Below, piece after piece: positions 7,684 to 16,539 of a stretch of 64,000 bases of DNA. The DNA comes from an uncultured Lachnospiraceae bacterium. Lineage in GTDB: Bacteria; Bacillota; Clostridia; Lachnospirales; Lachnospiraceae. A program made the translations under genes and the position numbers. How positions within the stretch are numbered: the stretch's first letter is position 1; each line of letters begins with the position of its first letter. Location of the stretch: NCBI GenBank assembly GCA_910585295.1, contig CAJUDE010000028.1:28789-92788 (forward strand), in the 5' to 3' direction. The notes under the pieces were generated by a model, which was given only the letters and a program-made list of their open reading frames with translations, had not been told where the DNA came from and did not search any database.

Positions 7684-8661
7684 TTAGTTCATCCAGGCGA
7701 TTTGCTGGGTAGTCCGCAAAGGGAATTTCTTGATTTTGCAGCCGTTTAGGTTTTCACGCCCCATACAGACAGCAGATAGTTGGTTGTTGGAGTAAGTTTT
7801 GTAATAGTAGATCCCTTTATCCGCGTTGATGCAGCAAGAATATAATGTAAGGTCATAGCGGTTTTCCTTAGTGACAACACTTCCCCTGACCATAGATACT
7901 GAGTCCAGCAGGTGGAAAAATTGTGCAATGCTGCTCTGCTCATCTTCTTCACAGACCGAGTTTAAGGCTAGGTAAGACGCTTTTACAAACCGGGAGGCAG
8001 GGGAAAAGTCGCCAGGCAGCCCAAAGCTCCCAAGGCCTTGCCCGAAAGGCTTAAGCCCAACATCGACAGAAAAGCAGTTGGATGGGGTGTTGGCGGTCAG
8101 GTTCATGTACTGGCAGGAATTCGTCAATTGGAATGGGAACGCAGGGTTGTTGGTCAGCACCCCTAATGGGTTGTCAAAAACCCCCGTCCCATCCTTGGTA
8201 AGTTCCAACACAAAAGAGGATTCCCTGTCTGCAATGTGCCAGTGAAGGGGCGCTAGCGGGGTGTCGCTGTTAAATGGGATATGGATAAAATGGGTGGTGG
8301 CAAGGAGTTCTTTCGCCTCTTGCACAGAGGCGCATTTGCCCAGCAGCCATAAGATCAGCTCAAATGGCGATATATTGCTGCAATTTTCTTTTTCATCAGG
8401 AGGGTAGTAGGCGTTGTCTGGAAAATTCAGCCCGGCAATGCACAGCCCTTTTTCGTTGGCGGCTTCTGCATAAAGGGGGAAGCCGTTCATTACCGTTGCC
8501 ATGCCAAGCAGCGCATAATGGCGTTTCATCATGCCCATTTTCCGAAAAGGGACTGGGTAGTTGCGCGGGGTAAAGACGACACATTCATTGAAATTGTATT
8601 CCAGGTCCATTGTGCGCCCAAAATAAAAGTCATTTGTTTTCATTGCAATACTGGTACACAT
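7684..8661 (-). CDS. bsh: Choloylglycine (bile salt) hydrolase
   Basis: An Ntn-hydrolase that cleaves the amide bond of conjugated bile acids in the cytoplasm. The start at 8661 leaves Cys as residue 2 (MCTS), the nucleophile freed by Met removal; AGAGGA lies upstream. Other active-site residues are visible: Arg and Asp in GRTMD, Asn in LTNNPAFPFQL, and Arg in SFGLPGDFSPASRFVK, a segment characteristic of bile salt hydrolases rather than penicillin V acylases. Length 325 aa is normal. It is convergent with the small XRE gene, in an accessory region, which suggests acquisition or strain variability. Substrate preference (taurine or glycine) cannot be read here. Confidence 0.88.
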   Translation of the reverse strand: MCTSIAMKTNDFYFGRTMDLEYNFNECVVFTPRNYPVPFRKMGMMKRHYALLGMATVMNGFPLYAEAANEKGLCIAGLNFPDNAYYPPDEKENCSNISPFELILWLLGKCASVQEAKELLATTHFIHIPFNSDTPLAPLHWHIADRESSFVLELTKDGTGVFDNPLGVLTNNPAFPFQLTNSCQYMNLTANTPSNCFSVDVGLKPFGQGLGSFGLPGDFSPASRFVKASYLALNSVCEEDEQSSIAQFFHLLDSVSMVRGSVVTKENRYDLTLYSCCINADKGIYYYKTYSNNQLSAVCMGRENLNGCKIKKFPLRTTQQIAWMN

Positions 8662-8844
8662 GTGATTCCTCTTTTTCTTTCTCAAATTATAATATTCTAT
8701 TCTAAACGATTTCTATCCATGCCAGAAAGGGCAAGCCAATCGGATACAGCCTTGTGGCAGGGTATTTGGCTTTGACGTTCTTGCGGCAGGTATGTTATTC
8801 TTTCAATATATCCAAAAAGCAATTGTGTTATGCAGGAGGGAACC

Positions 8845-10890
8845 ATGGAAAAGCCGGGGGATTGTGGGTTAAAAGAAGAGTATTCATTGCCAGAAGTATG
8901 TGGCAGATTGTCTATTTCTGTGGCTACAGGAAGGAATTGGGTGAGGATGGGGAAAATCAAGCCCACAAAAATAAAATCAGGTAAGCCATATTTTTCCAGC
9001 GCATATGTCAATGAAATGCTAGAACGCCTGAGGACGGGGAAATCCTTGAAAACAAGAAGGAATAAGGCGTATATCAGCGGTAACAGCCTATATAGGAACT
9101 ATCTTCCGCAGCCCTCGCAAAATTCTGGGAGCGTAGAGGCGTTAATGGGGGTTCTGGGGCAAAAAATACTGACAGAGGGGCAGGTTAGGGCAATTTTAGC
9201 TGAGTGCGCATTGCAGTTGCTATGCCAGGCTTATGGGATCGAATCGGGGGTTAGGGAGAATTACCTGCTCCATTATAGCCAAGGGGAAATACAATTAGGG
9301 CAGTATGGCGCATTGGTCCAAGAGCTGGCTTTAGATTCAGGGGAATTCACAACAGAGCAGTGCCAGAAGGTGCAAGGCGAACTGCCAGGCGTATTTTGCG
9401 TCCCATATTTTTGGGAGGGGAATACAGACGTCTTGGGCATGCTTTATAGCTCTTTGAAAGGCATAGGGAACCGGAAAGCGGAAGGGTCCTATTATACGCC
9501 GACCCACATTGTGGAAAAATTAATTTGCAGCCTGTTTCCAGACCCTAAGGTGGGAGGCGCTGACGGATGGAAGGTGATGGACCCTTGCTGCGGCACAGGG
9601 AATTTCCTGCTGCGGCTTCCAGAAAGTTTTTCCATTGGGCAGCTTGCGGGCAGAGATATTGATAAGGTCAGCGTTTTGCTGGCAAGGATTAATATGGCGC
9701 TGAAATTTAAAGGGGCGCCGGTTTCCCTGATTAAAGAGCAGCTTAAGGTACAGGATTTCCTTTTGGGGGAGGAGGGGCGGGGCTACCGCCTGATTTTGGG
9801 GAACCCGCCCTGGGGGTTTCGGTTTGGGGAAGAGGCAGAGCGGTTATTGAGGGCTAAATTCCATACAGCCCAGGGGAAGCATGTGGAGTCTTATGATGTT
9901 TTTCTAGAGCAGTCTTTGCGGTGTGCAGCCGACGGAGGGCGGGTTGCCTTTGTGCTGCCGGAGGCGGTGCTGGATGTAAAGTCCCATATGGAGGCCCGCA
10001 GGGTAATCCTGGAACAGGCGCAAATAGAAGAGGTTATATATTTAGGGGATGTGTTTGACGCGGTGCAATGCCCTTCGATTATATTGAATATGAGAAAGGC
10101 AACGGAGCCAATGGATACCTATGGCATAAAAGTTTCTGCCCAAGGGAAAAATTTTCAAATTTTAACCAGCCGTAACCTTACGGCAGGGAATTTTAATTTC
10201 CATATGGAGGATTGGGAATACAGGATGGTGCAAAAAATGGCAAATGAGGGTAACACAACATATTTAAAAGGGCAGGCAGAGTTTGCCCTGGGGATTGTGA
10301 CAGGCAATAATAAAAAGATACTCCAGGGACGAAAGGTGGAAGGGAGCGAACTTGTGCTTAAGGGGGCGGATATCCAGAGGTATCAAATCAATGGCTCTGG
10401 CACATACCTGGTTTATGAGCCAGAGAAATTCCAGCAGTCCGCCCCAACAGGGCTGTACCGGGCGAAGGAAAAGCTGCTGTACCGTTTTATTGGCAACCAG
10501 CTTGTGTTTGCCTATGATAATAGGCAAAGGCTGTCTTTGAATAGCTGCAATATTTTGATCCCACATGTGGATTCTTTGCATATAAAATATATTCTGGCAG
10601 TTTTAAATTCCAGGGCTGCAAATTTTTATTACCACAAGATGTTCCATTCCTTGAAGGTGCTGCGGAGCCATTTGGAGCAGATACCAATCCCACTGGCAGC
10701 AGAGGGGAGGCAGCAGGAAATCATTGCTGTTGTGGAAAAAATTATGGAAGAGGGGAATAGCGGGAAATGGATGGAATATTATAACAGGGTAGACAGGCTG
10801 GTGTCATCTGCCTACGGGCTGGATGGAACGGAGCATAGGGCTATATGCGATGCAGAGCAGGAGGGAGGGCTTAAAACAAAACCTATTTGA
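8845..10890 (+). CDS. Solitary N6-adenine DNA methyltransferase with N-terminal HTH
   Basis: Transfers methyl from S-adenosylmethionine to adenine in DNA. The start at 8845 (MEKPGD) has AGGAGG six bases upstream. Residues about 10-60 form a MerR/excisionase-like HTH (YSLPEVCGRLSISVATGRNW). The catalytic domain has YYTPTHIVEKL, the SAM motif DPCCGTGNFLLRL, then LILGNPPWGF (the NPPW motif of gamma-class N6 methylases). The C-terminal half has a TaqI-like recognition domain (ALGIVTGNNKKIL, YILAVLNSRAANFYYHK). No nuclease domain and no restriction gene lies nearby, so it is an orphan enzyme with the general architecture of CamA of Clostridioides difficile plus an extra N-terminal DNA-binding region. 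Target sequence unknown. Confidence 0.8.
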   Translation: MEKPGDCGLKEEYSLPEVCGRLSISVATGRNWVRMGKIKPTKIKSGKPYFSSAYVNEMLERLRTGKSLKTRRNKAYISGNSLYRNYLPQPSQNSGSVEALMGVLGQKILTEGQVRAILAECALQLLCQAYGIESGVRENYLLHYSQGEIQLGQYGALVQELALDSGEFTTEQCQKVQGELPGVFCVPYFWEGNTDVLGMLYSSLKGIGNRKAEGSYYTPTHIVEKLICSLFPDPKVGGADGWKVMDPCCGTGNFLLRLPESFSIGQLAGRDIDKVSVLLARINMALKFKGAPVSLIKEQLKVQDFLLGEEGRGYRLILGNPPWGFRFGEEAERLLRAKFHTAQGKHVESYDVFLEQSLRCAADGGRVAFVLPEAVLDVKSHMEARRVILEQAQIEEVIYLGDVFDAVQCPSIILNMRKATEPMDTYGIKVSAQGKNFQILTSRNLTAGNFNFHMEDWEYRMVQKMANEGNTTYLKGQAEFALGIVTGNNKKILQGRKVEGSELVLKGADIQRYQINGSGTYLVYEPEKFQQSAPTGLYRAKEKLLYRFIGNQLVFAYDNRQRLSLNSCNILIPHVDSLHIKYILAVLNSRAANFYYHKMFHSLKVLRSHLEQIPIPLAAEGRQQEIIAVVEKIMEEGNSGKWMEYYNRVDRLVSSAYGLDGTEHRAICDAEQEGGLKTKPI

Positions 10891-10940
10891 TTAATTTAAT
10901 GCGTTGACGTAATAAAATGGTAAAGAATAAAAGAAAAAGA

Positions 10941-10969
10941 TTGCAAAATTGAAAAAATAAGACTAAAAT
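10941..10969 (+). promoter_or_regulatory. Probable gdhA promoter
   Basis: TTGCAA (10941-10946), 17-bp spacer, TAAAAT (10964-10969); about 45 bases before the gdhA start. Sigma-A type by appearance. Confidence 0.55.
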
Positions 10970-11014
10970 ATACCTGGTGCTGAATAAAGACATAATTATA
11001 AAGGAGAAATGGAA

Positions 11015-12349
11015 ATGAGCTATGTAGATGAAGTGTTAGAGCGTGTAGTTGCAAAGAACCCGGCGGAGCCAGAGTTCCATCAGGCAGTGAAAGAGGTGTT
11101 GGATTCCTTAAGGCCAGTGATTGAGGCAAATGAGGAAAAATATAGGAAAGAGGCTTTATTAGAGCGTTTAACAGAGCCAGACAGGCAGTTTAAATTCCGC
11201 GTCCCATGGGTGGATGATAACGGGCAGGTGCAGGTAAACACAGGTTACCGTGTACAGTTTAACAATAGCATTGGGCCATATAAGGGCGGCTTAAGGCTGC
11301 ATCCTTCTGTAAACCTTGGGATTATTAAATTCCTTGGGTTTGAGCAGATTTTTAAGAACTCCTTGACCGGCCTGCCAATCGGCGGCGGCAAAGGCGGCTC
11401 CGATTTTGACCCGAAAGGAAAATCCGACCGGGAAGTAATGGCATTCTGCCAGAGCTTTATGACAGAGCTTTGCAAATATATTGGCGCTGATACGGACGTT
11501 CCGGCAGGGGATATTGGGACAGGCGCAAGGGAAATTGGCTATATGTTTGGGCAATTTAAGAAAATCCGTGGCACGTATGAAGGGGTGCTGACTGGTAAAG
11601 GGCTTTCCTACGGCGGTTCCCTGGCGCGTACAGAGGCTACTGGATACGGCCTTTTGTACCTTACAGAAGAAATGTTAAAATGCAATGGGCATGACTTGAA
11701 AGGCAAAACTGTCTGCGTGTCCGGTTCTGGGAACGTGGCAATTTATGCAACCCAGAAAGCACACCAGTTAGGGGCAAAAGTAGTCACAGTCAGCGATTCT
11801 ACCGGATGGGTATATGACCCAGAAGGGATTGACGTTGCCTTATTGAAAGAAGTGAAAGAAGTCAAGCGCGCACGCCTGACGGAGTATGCGGCTGCAAGGC
11901 CAAGCGCAGAATACCATGAAGGCCGCGGCGTGTGGAGCGTGAAATGTGATGTGGCGCTTCCGTGCGCGACCCAGAATGAACTGCTGCTGGATGACGCAAA
12001 AGCATTGGTGGCAAATGGATGCCTTGCAGTTGCAGAGGGCGCTAATATGCCTACAACTATGGAGGCGACAGAATATTTGCAGCAGAACAAAGTATTGTTT
12101 GCCCCTGGGAAAGCTGCAAATGCAGGCGGCGTGGCAACTTCCGCGCTGGAAATGAGCCAGAATTCTGAACGGTTAAGCTGGACATTTGAAGAAGTGGACA
12201 GCAAGCTGCAAAACATTATGGTGAATATTTTCCATAACCTGGACGACGCTGCAAAACGCTATGGCAAGGAAGGCGATTATGTGGCAGGCGCAAACATTGC
12301 CGGATTTGAAAAAGTGGCGGAAGCTATGATTGCCCAGGGCGTTTGCTAA
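11015..12349 (+). CDS. gdhA: NADP-specific glutamate dehydrogenase
   Basis: Catalyses reductive amination of 2-oxoglutarate to glutamate, linking ammonium assimilation to carbon metabolism in the cytoplasm. The start at 11015 (MSYVDEVLERV) is preferred over ATG 11009, because AAGGAG ends eight bases before it. The 444-aa length fits the hexameric family. The catalytic region PIGGGKGGSDFDPKGKSD has the active-site Lys residues, followed by GADTDVPAGDIGTG. The Rossmann motif VSGSGNVAIYATQ is near residue 235. Flanked by its own promoter and a terminator, so monocistronic. Confidence 0.96.
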   Translation: MSYVDEVLERVVAKNPAEPEFHQAVKEVLDSLRPVIEANEEKYRKEALLERLTEPDRQFKFRVPWVDDNGQVQVNTGYRVQFNNSIGPYKGGLRLHPSVNLGIIKFLGFEQIFKNSLTGLPIGGGKGGSDFDPKGKSDREVMAFCQSFMTELCKYIGADTDVPAGDIGTGAREIGYMFGQFKKIRGTYEGVLTGKGLSYGGSLARTEATGYGLLYLTEEMLKCNGHDLKGKTVCVSGSGNVAIYATQKAHQLGAKVVTVSDSTGWVYDPEGIDVALLKEVKEVKRARLTEYAAARPSAEYHEGRGVWSVKCDVALPCATQNELLLDDAKALVANGCLAVAEGANMPTTMEATEYLQQNKVLFAPGKAANAGGVATSALEMSQNSERLSWTFEEVDSKLQNIMVNIFHNLDDAAKRYGKEGDYVAGANIAGFEKVAEAMIAQGVC

Positions 12350-12362
12350 TTATTTGACAATA

Positions 12363-12391
12363 AAAAGAATCCCATTTCTGGGATTCTTTTT
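12363..12391 (+). terminator. Bidirectional terminator between gdhA and MCP gene
   Basis: AAAAAGAATCCCA-TTTC-TGGGATTCTTTTT: a perfect stem flanked by A and T runs, serving the two convergent genes. Confidence 0.85.
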
Positions 12392-12408
12392 ATATTGGCA
12401 GTATGTAC

Positions 12409-14229
12409 TTATAGCTGGAACTTGCTTGCCTGGTCGTTTTGCTTGCGGCTTAACTCTACAAGCCCTTGGGTATCTTCGGTACATTCGTCTATGGTCTGGG
12501 ACAAAAGCGTCATGCTTGCGCTGGTCTCTTCTGTAGAGGCAGCATTTTGCTGCACTACGCTTGCCAGGCTGTTGGCGGAATCTGTCACAATTTGTTTCAG
12601 AGAATTTAAAATCACTGTCTGCCCGCCGATTTCTTTGGTCACTTCTTCCACTAAAGCCACTTCCTGTTTTAGATGCATAAAAGCTGCCCTGGTTTCGTCG
12701 AGGCATTTTTGCTGTTTTTGTACATTGTTTGTCACTTCCAGCATTTTGCTGACAGAAATTTCCACATTGCCAACTAATTCTTTTACAATCCCTTCTATTT
12801 CTTGGGCATTTCCAGAAGATTCTTCTGAGAGGTTACGGATTTCCTCCGCCACAACGGCAAACCCCCTGCCGGCTTCGCCTGCCCTGGCGGCTTCTATGCT
12901 GGCGTTTAAGGAAAGTAGGTTGGTCTGGGACGCCAGTCCCTTAATAATTTCAATTGTCTTGTTGATGTTGGCGGCAGAATCGTTGTTCTTGTTTGTCTGT
13001 TCTGACACGATGTCAATGGTGTCAATGGTCAGTTTGGTGATTCTCTCTAATTCCCGGATGCTCTCGGAAGCTCCTGCAGAATACTTTGCCATGGCGGATA
13101 CAGCCTCTTCTAGTTTCTGCACGCCGCTCTTTTCTATTTCAATCACACCGCCCAGCTCAACGATTTTCTCGTTCATTGTCTCTGTTTCATTGGCCTGGTT
13201 GGTAGCCCCCTGCGCCAGGTCGTCAATCGCCTGGTTGGTGTTTTGGATGCTCTGTGAAATGTATCCGAATTTCTCACTGAATTTCTCACTGCTTTGGCTC
13301 AAAGTTTCCCCAGTATGCAGTACACTGCCGATCATATTTGCCAATGACTGGCGCACATGGTCTAAAGAGCGTGCCATTTCCCCGATTTCATCACTACGTT
13401 TTAGCAATGAAGGGCTGACGGTAAAGCTCAGGTCTCCCACTGCCGCCTGGCGTAGATGCCCCTCCACTAGCTTAATGCCTTTGCTGATCCTAAGGCTGCT
13501 CAGGGCTGAGATAATCAATGCTGCAATCAACATTGCCGCTGCCGCAATGCCATAAATTGTCAGCATAGTAGAGAATTCTTTTTGAATATATATTTGTTGC
13601 GCATCAATCTTTTCGTTCATTTCGTCTACATAGTTGCCAGTGGCAACAGCCCATCCCCATGGCTCAAACATCTGGGAATAAGCGATTTTTGGGGCGACTG
13701 TCACGCCGTCTGATTTTGTAAAATAAAATTCATTGTAACCGCCCCCGTTTTTCGCGGCCTCCACCACGCATTGCGTAACTTTAACACCATTTTGGTCCGT
13801 CAGGTCGTACCGGTTAGTGCCTTCCTGGTCAGTCAAAATAGGATGTTCTACCAGGACGTAATCTTCGCCATCTATCCAGATATAACCTGACGCGTCATCG
13901 CGGTAGCGCATGGCGCGGACGGTGTCCGCAGCCCTTTTTTTGGCCTCCTCTTCTGAAAATTCGCCGTTTTGGCTTCTGTCGTAATAGCTTTGCACAAGGG
14001 CAAGTGCGCCTTGCACCTGGGATTTAATTTCCATTTCATAACCTTCTGTCATGGATTCTTCATACAATTGAGCAGATTCCTCCATAGACTGCTTCAAATA
14101 GTGAATGCCCAGGCACGCCAACCCAATTGTAGGGATGGAGACCAAAATGCAAATGATTAACATTAGCATCACGGTCAGGCTTCGGTACTTTTTCGTACCT
14201 TGCATTGTATCTGCCATTTTTTCTTTCAT
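12409..14229 (-). CDS. Methyl-accepting chemotaxis protein with Cache domain
   Basis: A transmembrane chemoreceptor of 606 aa. A membrane segment at residues about 20-42 is followed by an extracellular single-Cache domain (about 45-205) with ASGYIWIDG and HPILTDQEG, the usual ligand-pocket signatures. A second membrane segment lies near 215-240 (YGIAAAAMLIAALIISALSS), then HAMP (about 245-300) and a methyl-accepting signalling domain whose tip contains NLLSLNASIEAARAGEAGRG. Several Glu/Gln pairs suit methylation. Ligand likely a small organic acid, inferred from the Cache_2 type. Convergent to gdhA. Confidence 0.92.
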   Translation of the reverse strand: MKEKMADTMQGTKKYRSLTVMLMLIICILVSIPTIGLACLGIHYLKQSMEESAQLYEESMTEGYEMEIKSQVQGALALVQSYYDRSQNGEFSEEEAKKRAADTVRAMRYRDDASGYIWIDGEDYVLVEHPILTDQEGTNRYDLTDQNGVKVTQCVVEAAKNGGGYNEFYFTKSDGVTVAPKIAYSQMFEPWGWAVATGNYVDEMNEKIDAQQIYIQKEFSTMLTIYGIAAAAMLIAALIISALSSLRISKGIKLVEGHLRQAAVGDLSFTVSPSLLKRSDEIGEMARSLDHVRQSLANMIGSVLHTGETLSQSSEKFSEKFGYISQSIQNTNQAIDDLAQGATNQANETETMNEKIVELGGVIEIEKSGVQKLEEAVSAMAKYSAGASESIRELERITKLTIDTIDIVSEQTNKNNDSAANINKTIEIIKGLASQTNLLSLNASIEAARAGEAGRGFAVVAEEIRNLSEESSGNAQEIEGIVKELVGNVEISVSKMLEVTNNVQKQQKCLDETRAAFMHLKQEVALVEEVTKEIGGQTVILNSLKQIVTDSANSLASVVQQNAASTEETSASMTLLSQTIDECTEDTQGLVELSRKQNDQASKFQL

Positions 14230-14330
14230 GTAACCCCACCTTCCAAATTAATTCACACTGTAAAAAGACTGATACCTTAATTATACATATTTCTGAACCG
14301 AAGTCAATGAATGGGGGGCAGGAACAAAGA

Positions 14331-14375
14331 AAAAACCAGTTTTCCGAAGAATATATCCGCCGGGCGCTGGTTTTT
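14331..14375 (-). terminator. Terminator of the HTH gene
   Basis: AAAAACCAG at 14331-14339 pairs with CTGGTTTTT at 14367-14375 across a GC-rich loop. It follows the stop of the minus-strand HTH gene and ends in a T run on that strand. Confidence 0.55.
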
Positions 14376-14379
14376 AATG

Positions 14380-14712
14380 TTATTCTATTTCCAAAAGCCT
14401 TTTAACGGCAGCCCGCATTTCTGGGTGGCTGCGGTACTGAAGGACTAAAGTGCGCTCTTCTTCAGAAAGGAAAAAGTTGTCTAAAGAATCATTATAGCCA
14501 AAGGTACCCAGGATATTATCAATATTATATATTTTGCAAAGAATCAGTAAAGTGTCGGCGTCTGGCTGTGTCTGCCCGCTTTCCCATCCGTAGATTGTTT
14601 TTGGGGCAACAGGAAGGTGGTGGTCTTCCAATTTTAGCACTAAATCATTGACAGAATAATGGTTTAATTTCCGGTATGCCTTTAAAACTTTGGAAATATT
14701 TGGATTTTTCAT
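14380..14712 (-). CDS. XRE-family HTH regulator
   Basis: A 110-aa protein; start at 14712 (MKNPNISK) chosen from the AGAGGTGAG site just upstream. The HTH covers residues about 8-65 (AYRKLNHYSVNDLVLKLED, KTIYGWESGQTQPDADTLL). The C-terminal 40 residues (FFLSEEERTLVLQYRSHPEM) form an extension seen in many Lachnospiraceae regulators, with no known ligand. It is divergent from the small protein gene at 14874, which also looks like a DNA-binding remnant. Target unknown. Confidence 0.8.
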   Translation of the reverse strand: MKNPNISKVLKAYRKLNHYSVNDLVLKLEDHHLPVAPKTIYGWESGQTQPDADTLLILCKIYNIDNILGTFGYNDSLDNFFLSEEERTLVLQYRSHPEMRAAVKRLLEIE

Positions 14713-14873
14713 GCTCTCACCTCTTAACCTAATCATAGACTACGCGAAAATTCCCGTCAATGTATTGAAAATAATTCTTTTTAATCAGCAAAAGTATATA
14801 TTGATATTCTCTCCAAAAGAGAATATAATAGACAATAAAAAGAACATTGGAGATGGGGAATGGGAGGGAAGAT

Positions 14874-15071
14874 ATGGGGGAGCAGGTAAAAAAATGGCTT
14901 GCAGGGCAGATGGAAGGAAACAATATTTCCGTAGAGGTTGTTGCGGATGTCTTAGGGATTCCCTTAGAAAATCTCTGTGTTGGGACAGGGAGGTTTTTGG
15001 ATGCGGATGATTTTTTGCGAATCTGTGCTTATCTCCATATCAGGCCTGAAAATATCCCAATGGATTCTTGA
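14874..15071 (+). CDS. Small HTH-like protein (65 aa)
   Basis: The start at 14874 (MGEQVKKWLAGQ) is supported by GGGAGGGA about six bases upstream; upstream in-frame TTG/ATG codons lack a site. The sequence VEVVADVLGIPLENLCVG followed by LRICAYLHIRPENIP resembles a shortened Cro/CI domain in which the turn and recognition helix are altered. Divergent from the XRE gene at 14380-14712. Function unknown. Confidence 0.5.
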   Translation: MGEQVKKWLAGQMEGNNISVEVVADVLGIPLENLCVGTGRFLDADDFLRICAYLHIRPENIPMDS

Positions 15072-15240
15072 CCTACATAGAAATAGCCGCCAGAACTGGG
15101 AAAAGCGAACGAATCCAGAGGTGGATTTGGACAGCGCCGGCGCGTTGTGTAGAGGGCGCCGTCCTGCTGTAAGGGCAAGCTAGCAGGCGGCAATGAGTTT
15201 GTGCGCTGCCCCATACGTTTGCGATAGATAGGGGCAAAGG

Positions 15241-15474
15241 TTATAAAGTATTTTTCATTTGCTGGAATAATTCCAGGTCTGATTGGGTGATTTTCAGGTT
15301 AGAGCAGTATGTTTTGCCTTCCGGCGTAGTGATGTTGATTTCTACTATGGTGTCTGTTTTTATGCCTTCTGTGGCAATTGCCTTAAGGAATTTGGGGAAT
15401 TTTGGGTGGTTAGAAGTAAATTTCTGCCATGCCCCCATTAATTGAAAAATATTGGTAGGGTTTATTCCGGCCAT
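15241..15474 (-). CDS. Small conserved-looking protein (77 aa)
   Basis: AGAAAGGAAAG precedes ATG 15474, giving MAGINPTNIFQLMGAWQKFT. No membrane segment. The sequence has a helical first half (KFPKFLKAIATEGIKTD) and two short strands (DTIVEINITTP, YCSNLKIT). No family recognised by eye. Isolated single gene between the HTH-like gene and the hemerythrin gene. Confidence 0.6.
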   Translation of the reverse strand: MAGINPTNIFQLMGAWQKFTSNHPKFPKFLKAIATEGIKTDTIVEINITTPEGKTYCSNLKITQSDLELFQQMKNTL

Positions 15475-15686
15475 GCGATCTTTCCTTTCTGTATATATTT
15501 TTAAATTCACAGCTTATTTATATTATACCATAACCTTCAAAAAAAAGAAGTGTGTATTTTTGCACTTATGTAAAAGTGGCAGTTGGATTTTGTTTCCTGT
15601 AATGCTATAATGTCTTTATGCAATGCATAGATGGAACAGGCCTTTTCGGGGGCGTGTGCTGCATGGAATGGGAAAGGAGACAGGAA

Positions 15687-16529
15687 ATGTACCGATTTAC
15701 AGAGGACTGTTTGACAGGGATTGAACAGATTGACAATGAGCATGAGAGGTTATTTGGGTTAATTAACCAGACAATAGAGCTGTTACATAACGAAGTGCTT
15801 CAGGATAAATACCATCAGGTGCGGGAGGTGATGGAAGAACTGAAACAGTATGCGGATACCCATTTTGCCAATGAAGAAGCATATATGGCGGCGATCAACG
15901 ACCCAGAATTAGAACGGCAAAAGAAGCAGCACGCTGCATTCCGTGAGAAAATAGATGTAATGGACTTTTCTAATATAGATGAATTGGAGAACCAGCATGG
16001 GATGTTAGAGGAATTGCTGCAGTATTTAATCCGTTGGCTGTATCAGCATATTTTAAGCAGCGATATCCTGATTGGCAAGATGCCGTCTTTGGAAGAATGG
16101 AAACAGGAGCAGGACCCTTGCGTGTTTACAGAGAAGTATATGACAGGGATACCGCTGATTGACGGGGAGCATGAGACCTTGTTTGAGATTATTGGGGATG
16201 CAAATAAGTTGGTGAAGGCGGAGCTTCTTCATGATAAATATGATGAAATCGTTGGGATTTTAGATAAATTAAAGAATTATACCCAAGAACATTTTCAGGA
16301 TGAAGAAGAATATATGGAAAGTATTAATTACCTTGGGCTGCCGGCGCAAAGGATGGCGCATCGTGCTTTTGTGTCCAAGCTTGAGGAAATTGACTTGGAT
16401 CAGGTGGACCAGAACCAGCAGGGATACTTAGAAGAGCTGATGGGGTTCTTGTTTGGATGGCTGTCCAACCATATTTTGAAGTCAGATAAATTAATAGCAG
16501 AATCATTGCGCGAAAGCGTTACAGAGTAG
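15687..16529 (+). CDS. Tandem bacteriohemerythrin
   Basis: Two hemerythrin domains in one 280-aa protein. Each carries the diiron ligands: IDNEHERLF, THFANEEAYM and KKQHAAF with YQHILSSD in the first (about residues 5-130); IDGEHETLF, EHFQDEEEYM, AHRAF and NHILKSD in the second (about 145-275). Start at 15687 (MYRFTEDC) follows AAAGGAGA; the earlier ATG codons have no good site. In anaerobes such proteins bind and may remove O2 or store iron; a role in oxygen tolerance is inferred. The next gene, galM, follows after ten bases. Confidence 0.92.
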   Translation: MYRFTEDCLTGIEQIDNEHERLFGLINQTIELLHNEVLQDKYHQVREVMEELKQYADTHFANEEAYMAAINDPELERQKKQHAAFREKIDVMDFSNIDELENQHGMLEELLQYLIRWLYQHILSSDILIGKMPSLEEWKQEQDPCVFTEKYMTGIPLIDGEHETLFEIIGDANKLVKAELLHDKYDEIVGILDKLKNYTQEHFQDEEEYMESINYLGLPAQRMAHRAFVSKLEEIDLDQVDQNQQGYLEELMGFLFGWLSNHILKSDKLIAESLRESVTE

Positions 16530-16539
16530 AGGAGGAGGC

